Below, in pieces: positions 33,459 to 40,442 of a DNA stretch of 50,818 bases. Position numbers and translations under genes: made by a program. The stretch comes from Conexibacter sp. (GTDB lineage: Bacteria; Actinomycetota; Thermoleophilia; Solirubrobacterales; Solirubrobacteraceae): positions 1 through 50,818 of the forward strand of contig JAOPZA010000061.1 of assembly GCA_025964325.1 (NCBI GenBank), read 5' to 3'. Below the pieces are notes generated by a model, which was not told the DNA's origin, searched no databases, and saw nothing but the letters and a program-made list of their open reading frames with translations. Position 1 is the stretch's first letter. Every line of letters starts with the position of its first letter.

Positions 33459-33693
33459 GATCCGCACCATCATCCGCGAGCACGCCCGCCTGTCGGTGGA
33501 CGTGGACTCGCTCTCCGACGACGCCGACCTCTACCAGGCGGGGATGACCTCGCACGCGAGCGTGAACCTGATGCTGGCGCTGGAGGACGGCTTCGACATC
33601 GAGTTCCCCGACAGCATGCTGAAGCGAAGCGTGTTCGAGAGCGTCGCCGCGATCGCGGCTGCCCTGGGCGAGCTCCGACGAGCGGCCGCGTGA
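33448..33693 (+). CDS. Carrier protein (aminoacyl carrier) of the ligase system
   Basis: 81-aa acidic four-helix carrier. Phosphopantetheine attaches to Ser35 in DLYQAGMTSHASVNLMLALE, and FDIEFPDSMLKRSVFESV is the third-helix block typical of carriers partnered with amino acid:CP ligases; fatty-acid ACPs read DSLD at the serine. ATG 33448 begins the MNDEI start and lies inside the end of acpS. The stop overlaps the next start (GTGA). Amino acid attached by the ligase at 28357 would be carried here as a thioester and processed by the next two proteins; inferred from family and order. Confidence 0.9.
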   Translation: MNDEIRTIIREHARLSVDVDSLSDDADLYQAGMTSHASVNLMLALEDGFDIEFPDSMLKRSVFESVAAIAAALGELRRAAA

Positions 33694-34862
33694 GCGTCGC
33701 GACGGATCGCGACGGGCTCTTCCTCGCCGCGGTTCGCGCGATCGCCGACGACGTCGCAGGACCGCTCGCCGACGAGGTCGACCGCGACGCCCGCTTCCCC
33801 GTCGAGACCGTCGACGCCCTGCGCGCACAGGGGCTGCTGTCGGCCTTCGTCCCGGAGGAGCTGGGCGGCGCCGGCGTCTCGTTCGACGCGCTCGCGACCG
33901 CCTGCTTCGAGCTCGGCCGGCGTTGCGGGGCAAGCGCGATGGTCTTCGCGATGCACCAGATCCAGGTCGCGACGATCGTGCGCCACCTCGACGACGCGCC
34001 CTGGTTCGAGGGCTACCTGCGGGAGCTCGGCGAGCAGCAGCGACTGATCGCGTCGGTCACCTCCGAGGTCGGGACGGGCGGCGACATGGCCCGCTCGATC
34101 GCAGCCGTGACACCGGCCGGCGACGGGCGTGCGACGTTCGAGAAGCAGGCGCCGACGGTCTCCTACGGCCGCTACGCCGACGACCTGCTGACGACGCTGC
34201 GCCGCTCGCCCGAGGCCGAGCCCGGCGACCAGGTCTGCGTGCTCACGCGCGGCGAGCAGCACGCGCTCGAGCCGACCGGCACGTGGGATCCGCTCGGGAT
34301 GCGCGGGACGTGCTCGCCCGGCAACATCGTGCGCGCCGAGTTCCCAGTCGAGCAGATCCTTCCGACCGGGTTCGCGAAGGTCATGAACGAGTCGATGGTG
34401 CCGATCTCGCACATCCTGTGGTCCCACCTGTGGCTCGGCATCGCGAGCGACGCCTTCGCTCGCGCCCGCGCCTTCGTGCGCGCGGCGGCGAGACGGAAGC
34501 CCGGCGAGCCGCTGCCGGCTGCGATCCGCCTCTCGGAGCTGATGAGCGAGCTGTCGCTGCTGCGGGCCGAGGTCTCCTCGGGCCTGCGGGAGTTCGTCGA
34601 CGCCTCCGCCGAGGATCGCACGCGCCTGTCCCAGATGGCGACGATCCTGCGCTTCAACAACCTCAAGATCGCCGCCTCCGAGCAGACGCCGCGCGTCTGC
34701 CAGGCCGCCCTCGGCGTCTGCGGGATCGTCGGCTTCAAGAACGACACGCCGTTCAGCGTCGGACGGCACGTGCGCGACTCGCTGTCGGCTTCGCTGATGG
34801 TCGCGAACGAGCGCATCCACCAGACCAACGCGACGCTCCTGCTGATCGCGAAGGACGTCTGA
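33690..34862 (+). CDS. Acyl-CoA dehydrogenase-like protein, presumed to act on a carrier-bound thioester
   Basis: 390 aa with the three-domain acyl-CoA dehydrogenase fold: N-terminal helices (FVPEELGGAGVSFDALATACFELGR), mid beta domain (ASVTSEVGTGGD, GTWDPLGMRGTCS) and C-terminal helices (FNNLKIAASEQTPRVCQAALGVCG). FAD contacts look conserved. At the usual catalytic-Glu site near the C-terminus (YEGT..IQR in family members) it reads VANERIHQTN, so the base is displaced or absent. GTG 33690 overlaps the carrier stop, hence coupled. It probably oxidises, or merely binds, the aminoacyl thioester. Confidence 0.87.
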   Translation: MSVATDRDGLFLAAVRAIADDVAGPLADEVDRDARFPVETVDALRAQGLLSAFVPEELGGAGVSFDALATACFELGRRCGASAMVFAMHQIQVATIVRHLDDAPWFEGYLRELGEQQRLIASVTSEVGTGGDMARSIAAVTPAGDGRATFEKQAPTVSYGRYADDLLTTLRRSPEAEPGDQVCVLTRGEQHALEPTGTWDPLGMRGTCSPGNIVRAEFPVEQILPTGFAKVMNESMVPISHILWSHLWLGIASDAFARARAFVRAAARRKPGEPLPAAIRLSELMSELSLLRAEVSSGLREFVDASAEDRTRLSQMATILRFNNLKIAASEQTPRVCQAALGVCGIVGFKNDTPFSVGRHVRDSLSASLMVANERIHQTNATLLLIAKDV

Positions 34863-34963
34863 CGATGGCGGAGCTCCGGCCCCGTCGGGGACGCGACGCA
34901 GGCGGCCGAGCAGCAGGAGCCCGCATCGCGCCACGGCGGCTTCGGGAGACCGCGGCGCGCCGG

Positions 34964-34969
34964 TAGAGT
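34964..34969 (+). promoter_or_regulatory. -10 element for the double hydrolase gene
   Basis: TAGAGT, 6 nt before ATG 34976, no Shine-Dalgarno; suggests a separate leaderless transcript after the 113-bp gap that follows the dehydrogenase-like gene. That gap holds no other gene I can support. Confidence 0.5.
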
Positions 34970-34975
34970 GGCCGG

Positions 34976-36775
34976 ATGCCAGACCCTCCCGCGCAACGGG
35001 CCTGCTACCTGACCACTGCGCGTGGGCCGGTCTTCGCGCTGCTCCATCCGGCTGCGCGCCCGTGCGGGATCGGCGTCGTGCTCTGCGCACCGTTCGGCAA
35101 CGACGATCTCTGCTCCTATCGCAGCCGCCGCGAGTGGGCCGAGCAGCTCGCCGCCGCCGGCCATCCGACCGTGCGGCTGGACCTGCCCGGGACGGGCAAC
35201 AGCGCCGGCGACGCGCACGACGACGACCTGCTGGAGGCGTGGACCGACGCGATCGCGGCCGCCGCCGCGTGGCTGCGCGAGCAGAGCGGATGTCCGCGCG
35301 TCGCCGCGGTCGGGATCGGCCTCGGCGGGCTGCTGGCCTACCGAGCCGTCGCGCTCGGCGCTGCGATCGACGACCTCGCGCTGTGGGCGACGCCGGCCCG
35401 CGGCCGCACGTTCGTGCGCGAGCTGCACGCCCTCGCGCGGATGGAGGCGTCCGCCGCGAGCGCGACGGAGCCCGGCGAGGAGGCGGCCGAGTCGGATGGC
35501 GAGATGGCGAGCGCGGGCTTCGTCCTCAGCGCGCAGACGCTGGCGGCGCTCGAGGCCGTCGACCTCGGCCAGCTGCCGCTGCCCGCGCCGGCGGGCCGGC
35601 GTGTCCTGCAGCTCGAGCGCGACGGGATCGCGCCCGACGCACGCCTCCGGCGCGCGCTCGCGGCTACCGACGTGGAGCTGACGCTTGCCGCTGGCCCCGG
35701 CTACGGCGCGATGGTCACGGCTCCGCAACGCTCGCAGATGCCGGCCGAGGTGGTCGAGACCGTGATCGCGTGGCTGGGGCACTCCGCGCCCGCGCCCGTG
35801 ATCGCGGGACCGGCGCCGCCGGCGGCGGCGCCGACGGCGCCCGTCGCCAGCCTGTCGGTCGACGGCGCGCCGATCCGGGAGACGCCGATCACCGTCGCGC
35901 TCGAGCGGGGCGCCCTCTTCGGCGTGCTGAGCGAGCCGCTCGACGAGACGGCGCCGATCTGCGCCGTGCTGCTGAGCGCCGGCGCGGTGCGCCACATCGG
36001 ACCGAATCGGATGTGGGTGGAGCTCGCGCGCCGCTGGGCCGCGGACGGCGTGCCGACGCTACGGGTCGACCTGGCCGGGATCGGAGACGCGGACGGCGAG
36101 GGGTATCCGATGCACGAGGACGGGAGCTTCCACGCCACGCGCTTCGTCGACCAGGTCGGCGCGATCCTCGACACGCTGGCCGCGCGGGGGCTGCCGCAGC
36201 GCTTCGTCCTCGGCGGCCTCTGCTCCGGCGCCTATCTCGCCTTCCATGCCGCCCAGCGCGACGAGCGCGTGGCCGCCGCGCTGATGGTCAACCCGCGCAC
36301 CCTCTTCTGGTCGCGGCGGCTCGACCGCGTGCGCGACGCGCGCGACGTCCGCAAGATCCGCCGGCTCGAGACGTGGCGCAAGCTGATCCGCGGCGACATC
36401 AGCCGCGCCCGCCGGCAGGAGATCTGGCGCGGCATCGCAGCGGCCGTGTCCGCGCTGCCGAGCGAGCTGCGCGAGCGCCGACGACGGGGGCGGGCCGGCG
36501 ACCCGCTCGAGGACGCGCTCGACGCGCTCGAGCGCAACGCGACCCGGCTCGTGGCCGTCTTCACGGCCGGCGAGCCGTTGCTCGAGGAGATGCAGCGCGA
36601 CGGTCGGCTGGAGCGCATCCGGCGTCGGAGCATGCGCGTCGAGTGCATCCCCGGTGCGCTGATCTCGCACACGCTCGAGCCGCTTCCGTTGCAGCGGGCC
36701 GTCGCGGCCGTGCTCGACGAGGAGATCGCGCACGAGCTGGAGCGCGCTGCGCCGCTCGCGCCCCAGATCATCTAG
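34976..36775 (+). CDS. Tandem alpha/beta-hydrolase protein with altered nucleophiles
   Basis: 599 aa, two S33-like alpha/beta-hydrolase domains (about 10-270 and 310-590) joined by a Pro/Ala linker. The nucleophile elbow of domain 1 is VGIGLGG, with Gly115 where Ser belongs, so it is inactive. Domain 2 has GLCSG with Cys416. Acid/His candidates in domain 2 include the Asp in the AVFTAGEPLL region and His in LISHTLEPLPLQ. Domain 2 looks like hydrolases found in surface-polysaccharide and exosortase-type loci (RVDLAGIGDADG, GGLCSGAYLAFHAA, VNPRTLFW). A Cys nucleophile next to a carrier protein would suit acyl or aminoacyl transfer more than hydrolysis; inferred. Convergent with the flippase gene, overlapping by 4 nt. 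Confidence 0.85.
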   Translation: MPDPPAQRACYLTTARGPVFALLHPAARPCGIGVVLCAPFGNDDLCSYRSRREWAEQLAAAGHPTVRLDLPGTGNSAGDAHDDDLLEAWTDAIAAAAAWLREQSGCPRVAAVGIGLGGLLAYRAVALGAAIDDLALWATPARGRTFVRELHALARMEASAASATEPGEEAAESDGEMASAGFVLSAQTLAALEAVDLGQLPLPAPAGRRVLQLERDGIAPDARLRRALAATDVELTLAAGPGYGAMVTAPQRSQMPAEVVETVIAWLGHSAPAPVIAGPAPPAAAPTAPVASLSVDGAPIRETPITVALERGALFGVLSEPLDETAPICAVLLSAGAVRHIGPNRMWVELARRWAADGVPTLRVDLAGIGDADGEGYPMHEDGSFHATRFVDQVGAILDTLAARGLPQRFVLGGLCSGAYLAFHAAQRDERVAAALMVNPRTLFWSRRLDRVRDARDVRKIRRLETWRKLIRGDISRARRQEIWRGIAAAVSALPSELRERRRRGRAGDPLEDALDALERNATRLVAVFTAGEPLLEEMQRDGRLERIRRRSMRVECIPGALISHTLEPLPLQRAVAAVLDEEIAHELERAAPLAPQII

Positions 36776-38238
36776 CGCCCCGTCGCGGCCTCGGTCGTCG
36801 GGCCGCCGCCGGGAAACGCGATCCGGACGAGGCGGCGGAGGTGCTCGCGCGCGACGAGGGCCAGCACCGCGAGGTAGACGGCGGCGCCAGCCGGGATCCC
36901 GACGAGCAGCGCGACGACCGGCGATCCGATCAGGTGGTCGATCGGCACGAGCACGGCGGCCATCGCCGCGGAGGCGAGCAGCGGCGGTCCGAGCAGCCGG
37001 ACCGAGGACCAGAAGGAGACGTCGAGCTGCCGCGAGACGACCCAGGTCTGAATCGGGACGACCGATGCCTGCAGCGCGGTCGTCGTCAGCGCGACCGCGA
37101 GGATGCCCTCCTTCGTGACGACGGTCAGCAGTCCGGCGAGGAGGAGCACCGCGGGGATCGAGAAGATCACCATCATCTTCGCGCGGCGCGTCACCTTCAG
37201 CACCGTCCCCGGCGGGATCGAGAGCGTCGCGCAGAGCGTGTAGGCGGCGATCACCTGCGTCACGTGGATCGAGCCGCGCCACTGGTCGCCGAAGACGACG
37301 AGGATCACCGGACGCGCGAGCGCCGCGAGGCCGACCGCGAGGGGCACCGTCAGCATCGACACGTAGCGCACGGCGGCCAGGTAGCCCTCGCGCAGACGCT
37401 CGCGATCGAGCGCCGAGTAGGCGGGGAAGAGCACGTCGGCGGCGACGTGGGCGACGTTCAGCACGAGCAGCTCGGGGATCCGGAAGCCGATCGAGTAGAG
37501 CCCGAGCTGGACGGCACCGAGGACCCGCCCGACGAAGATGTAGTCGAGGTTGTAGAAGATCACCGCGCTGATGTCGAGCAGCGTCAGCACGCCGCCGAAG
37601 CTGAGCAGGTCGCGCAGGTGCGTGTGGGTGAGCCTCGGCTGCGGGCGGAAGCGGACGAGCGCCCAGAGGGCGATCGTGCTCGCCGCGACGCCGGCGACGA
37701 ACCCGAGCACGAGGCTCCACGCGCCGAGCCCGAGCAGCGCGAGGACGATCCCGACGACCCCGCGGACGGTCACCTCGGTGATCTCGCTGACGGTCCGCAC
37801 GCGGTAGTCCAGGTGCTTGCGCGCGAGCGCGTAGTGCGTCGTGCCGAGCGACCGCAGCAGGAAGGCGCTGCCGAGCACGGGCAGCAGAGCCGTCAGCTTC
37901 GGCTGGTGGAAGAACGCGGCCGCCAGCGGCGACAGCGCCGCGGTCACGAGCGTCAGGATCAGGCCCAGCACCACGCTCCAGCTGAAGACCGTCTGGGCGC
38001 GCGCGCTCTCCTCCTCGGGGCTCGCGACGATCAGCGCCTGGCCGAGCCCGAGATCCTTGATCGCGTCCAGGAACGTCGTGAAGACGAGGGCGATCGCGAC
38101 GACGCCGAAGTCGCGCGGCGTCAGCAGCCGCGCGAGGATCGCCGTCGAGATCAGCACGAGCGCGCGGCCGCCGATGTAGGCGCCGTACGCCCACGCCATC
38201 CCGCGAACGGCTCGCGTCGCGAGCCCGTGCGGACTCAT
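36772..38238 (-). CDS. Polysaccharide flippase (MOP superfamily, WzxC-like)
   Basis: 488 aa, about 12-14 membrane segments. It moves lipid-linked oligosaccharide across the membrane. MAWAYGAYIGGRALVLISTAILARLLTPRDFGVVAIALVFTTFLD (quoted in part: ARLLTPRDFGVVA) is the diagnostic N-terminus, and LVLNVAHVAADVLFPAYSALD and VTQVIAAYTL occur in mid-protein. ATG 38238 begins the conserved region. Only flippase in the window; together with the Wzy-like and Wzz proteins at 44757-47773 it completes a Wzx/Wzy route. Confidence 0.92.
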   Translation of the reverse strand: MSPHGLATRAVRGMAWAYGAYIGGRALVLISTAILARLLTPRDFGVVAIALVFTTFLDAIKDLGLGQALIVASPEEESARAQTVFSWSVVLGLILTLVTAALSPLAAAFFHQPKLTALLPVLGSAFLLRSLGTTHYALARKHLDYRVRTVSEITEVTVRGVVGIVLALLGLGAWSLVLGFVAGVAASTIALWALVRFRPQPRLTHTHLRDLLSFGGVLTLLDISAVIFYNLDYIFVGRVLGAVQLGLYSIGFRIPELLVLNVAHVAADVLFPAYSALDRERLREGYLAAVRYVSMLTVPLAVGLAALARPVILVVFGDQWRGSIHVTQVIAAYTLCATLSIPPGTVLKVTRRAKMMVIFSIPAVLLLAGLLTVVTKEGILAVALTTTALQASVVPIQTWVVSRQLDVSFWSSVRLLGPPLLASAAMAAVLVPIDHLIGSPVVALLVGIPAGAAVYLAVLALVAREHLRRLVRIAFPGGGPTTEAATGR

Positions 38239-38324
38239 CTAGGGATGCCCTGGAATACGGCCGGCGCCGGGAGAAACGCGGACATTCGCTGCAAGCACCC
38301 CGTCGGAGACGTTCGATTTCGCCA

Positions 38325-38396
38325 TGGGCGCGGGTGGTTTCGAACCACCGACCTCTCGCGTGTGAAGCGAGCGCTCTCCCACTGAGCTACGCGCCC
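38325..38396 (-). tRNA. tRNA-Val (anticodon CAC)
   Basis: On the minus strand the acceptor GGGCGCG (38396-38390) pairs with CGCGCCC (38332-38326), discriminator A at 38325. Anticodon stem CTCGC/GCGAG, loop TTCACAC, anticodon CAC. D-arm and T-loop (TTCGAAA) are normal; CCA is not encoded. A TAGACT -10 lies 11 bp upstream (complement of 38408-38413). Confidence 0.96.
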
Positions 38397-38461
38397 TGCG
38401 ACGGCGCAGTCTACCGGGACACAGCCGGCGCGGCGTCCCTCGCAGTATGGTGGTCGGCGCC

Positions 38462-39166
38462 GTGGTGGACGCCATCTCACGCATCGCACGCGCAAGGCGC
38501 ACACGCGGTCCTTGGGGCGCCGCACGCGTCGCGCTCGAGCGCGTGAAGCCGCGCCCGCGTTTCGCCGCCGACTACGTCTGGTTCCTCCTCGACCTCACGC
38601 AGGACACGCGGCCCAGACCGGCCCTGCCCGACGGGTTCGAGCTGCGCGCCGGCACGCTCGGGGACCTCGCCGCGATCCAGGAGCTCGACCACGAGCTGGT
38701 CTCGACGATGACGAAGCGTCTGATGCGCGATCGGCTCGCGCGCGGCGCGACGCCGTGGCTCGTCGTCGCCCCCGACGGCCGCCTCGCGTGTTACACCTGG
38801 TCCTTCGAGGGCTCGCTCCCGGTGCACGGCGACCATCGCCTGACGCTGCCGGACGGCGTCGTGGGCTTCGAGGACGCCGTCACCTCCGCCGCCTTCCGCG
38901 GTCGCCGGATCGCTCCCGCGACGTGGTCGGCGGTGGGGACCCGCCTCGTCGAGCGCGGCGCCTACGCGATCGTCGGCAGAGTCGACGTCCTCAACGAGTC
39001 ATCCGCGCGCGCCTGTGGTGCGGCCGGCTACGTCGAGCGCGCGAGGATGCGCGTCGTCTGGCGAGACTGGCGGATCCTCGTCCAGGTCGCGCTGCCGCCC
39101 GGGGACGAGTCGCACGCGTGGCTGCGCGACGTGAAGCGCGCAGGCCCGCGGCTTCGGCGCTGCTAG
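38462..39166 (+). CDS. GNAT-family N-acetyltransferase (paralogue of the one at 23009)
   Basis: 234 aa from GTG 38462. A TATGGT -10 candidate lies at 38446-38451 and overlaps the more upstream ATG 38447, so I prefer the downstream GTG (38462 or 38465) as a leaderless start. GNAT core: SAAFRGRRIAPATW (acetyl-CoA loop) and ESSARACGAAGYVERARMRVVWRDW. Similar across its length to the protein at 23009. It is followed at 11 bp by the epimerase gene. Target unknown. Confidence 0.83.
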   Translation: MVDAISRIARARRTRGPWGAARVALERVKPRPRFAADYVWFLLDLTQDTRPRPALPDGFELRAGTLGDLAAIQELDHELVSTMTKRLMRDRLARGATPWLVVAPDGRLACYTWSFEGSLPVHGDHRLTLPDGVVGFEDAVTSAAFRGRRIAPATWSAVGTRLVERGAYAIVGRVDVLNESSARACGAAGYVERARMRVVWRDWRILVQVALPPGDESHAWLRDVKRAGPRLRRC

Positions 39167-39169
39167 GGT
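39164..39169 (+). promoter_or_regulatory. -10 element for epimerase gene
   Basis: TAGGGT, 8 nt before GTG 39178 and overlapping the previous stop codon; no Shine-Dalgarno. Confidence 0.4.
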
Positions 39170-39177
39170 GCCGCGAC

Positions 39178-40107
39178 GTGAAGGCGCTCGTCACCGGCGG
39201 AGCCGGGTTCATCGGTAGCAACGTCGTGGACGGGCTCGTGGACGCCGGCCACGACGTGGCCGTCGTCGACAACCTCTCGACCGGTCGGCGAGCGAACCTG
39301 CCGGACGGCATCGCGCTGCACGAGGTCGACGTCGTCGACGGGTCGGCGATCGAGACCGCGTTCGCGGCCGAACGGCCCGACGTCGTCTTCCACCTCGCGG
39401 CGCACATCGACGTCCGGCGCTCGGTCGAGGACCCCGGCCATGACGCGCGCGTCAACGTCGAGGGAACGATCAACGTGCTCCGCGCCGCGCATCGGAGCGG
39501 CGCGCGCCGCGTCATCTTCTCCTCCACCGGCGGAGCGATCTACGGCGACGCCGAGGCCGTCCCGACCGGCGAGGACGCGCCGATCCGCCCGCTCGCGCCC
39601 TACGGGGCCTCCAAGCATGCGGCAGAGGGCTACCTGGCGCTGTTCGCCTCGCTGCACGGGCTCTCGACGATCGCGCTGCGCTACGCCAACGTCTACGGAC
39701 CGCGGCAGGACCCGCTCGGCGAGGGAGGCGTCGTCGCGATCTACTGCGGCGCGCTCGCGAGCGGCGCGACGGCGATCGTCTACGGCGACGGCGAGCAGAC
39801 GCGCGACTACGTCTACGTCGGCGACGTGGTGCGCGCGAACCTGCTCGCCGCCGAGTCGGCGGCGACCGGCTCGTTCAACGTCGGCAGCGGCGTCGAGACG
39901 ACCGTGCTCGAGCTGGCCGAGCGCCTACGCGAGCTCGGCGACGGCGCCGACTTCGTCCCGCGCCATGCACCCGAGCGCGCCGGCGAGGTTCGCCGCAGCT
40001 GCCTCGACGCGACCCGCGCGCGGTCGGCGATCGGCTGGCAGCCGCAGGTCGAGCTGGCCGAGGGCCTGCGTCGGACGCTCGCGCACGTCGCCGCCGGCAT
40101 GCGCTGA
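39178..40107 (+). CDS. NAD-dependent nucleotide-sugar epimerase/dehydratase (extended SDR, GalE-like)
   Basis: 309 aa. TGGAGFIGSNVVDGL at the N-terminus binds NAD; FHLAAHIDVRRSVEDP, the SSTGGAIYG strand and the catalytic YGASK (Tyr-xxx-Lys) are intact; RYANVYGPRQDP and YGDGEQTRDYVYVGDV are typical of UDP-glucose 4-epimerase-like proteins. GTG 39178 starts directly at the Rossmann strand. It would interconvert UDP-hexoses for the exopolysaccharide genes downstream; exact substrate not readable. Confidence 0.92.
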   Translation: MKALVTGGAGFIGSNVVDGLVDAGHDVAVVDNLSTGRRANLPDGIALHEVDVVDGSAIETAFAAERPDVVFHLAAHIDVRRSVEDPGHDARVNVEGTINVLRAAHRSGARRVIFSSTGGAIYGDAEAVPTGEDAPIRPLAPYGASKHAAEGYLALFASLHGLSTIALRYANVYGPRQDPLGEGGVVAIYCGALASGATAIVYGDGEQTRDYVYVGDVVRANLLAAESAATGSFNVGSGVETTVLELAERLRELGDGADFVPRHAPERAGEVRRSCLDATRARSAIGWQPQVELAEGLRRTLAHVAAGMR

Positions 40108-40121
40108 TCGCGTAGCGCCGC

Positions 40122-40127
40122 TATGAT
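40122..40127 (+). promoter_or_regulatory. -10 element of the SRP RNA gene
   Basis: TATGAT, 5 nt before the predicted RNA 5' end at 40133, the normal distance. No convincing -35. Confidence 0.55.
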
Positions 40128-40132
40128 CGACC

Positions 40133-40409
40133 GCGGATCGTGCTAGGCGGGGAGGTAGCGGTGCCCTGTATTTGCAATCCGCTCTAGCAAGGCTGAATTC
40201 CCTCTCGAGGGTCGCTGGCTTCCGAGGCCGGCGTGCCGTTCGGAGGCGTTGATGGTCAGGTCCCGCGCGATGACGGCCCGCGAACCAGGTCAGGTCCGGA
40301 AGGAAGCAGCCTTAACCGGTCACCGTCATGCGTTGCGGGAGTGCCTGGCCGGAGCCGACCGGCGGTGACGCGCTCGGGAACCCGTCTCGACGGAGGGTGC
40401 ACGGTCCGC
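40133..40409 (+). ncRNA. ffs: Signal recognition particle RNA, long Alu-domain form
   Basis: RNA scaffold of the SRP. The universally conserved S-domain motif GGTCAGGTCCGGAAGGAAGC begins at 40288. The 5' half (GTGCTAGGCGGGGAGGTAGC, TTGCAATCCGCTCTAGCA) matches the Alu domain of Bacillus-type SRP RNA, so this is the ~270-nt Gram-positive form and not the short 4.5S type. The ends are set by a perfect or wobble 11-bp terminal helix: 40133-40143 with 40399-40409. A TTTT run follows at 40410-40413, a likely termination site. Confidence 0.93.
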
Positions 40410-40442
40410 TTTTCACCACATTCCAACGAGGGTGATGCGAAC

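Noticed and set aside
34863-34975. Short frame between dehydrogenase-like and hydrolase genes
   Set aside because: Arg/Ala/Gly-rich without a Shine-Dalgarno or homology; the gap is better explained by a promoter at 34964.
40233-40442. Upstream extension of the CelD-like acetyltransferase
   Set aside because: It lies inside the SRP RNA gene, whose conserved motif and terminal helix are unambiguous; ATG 40443 is used.
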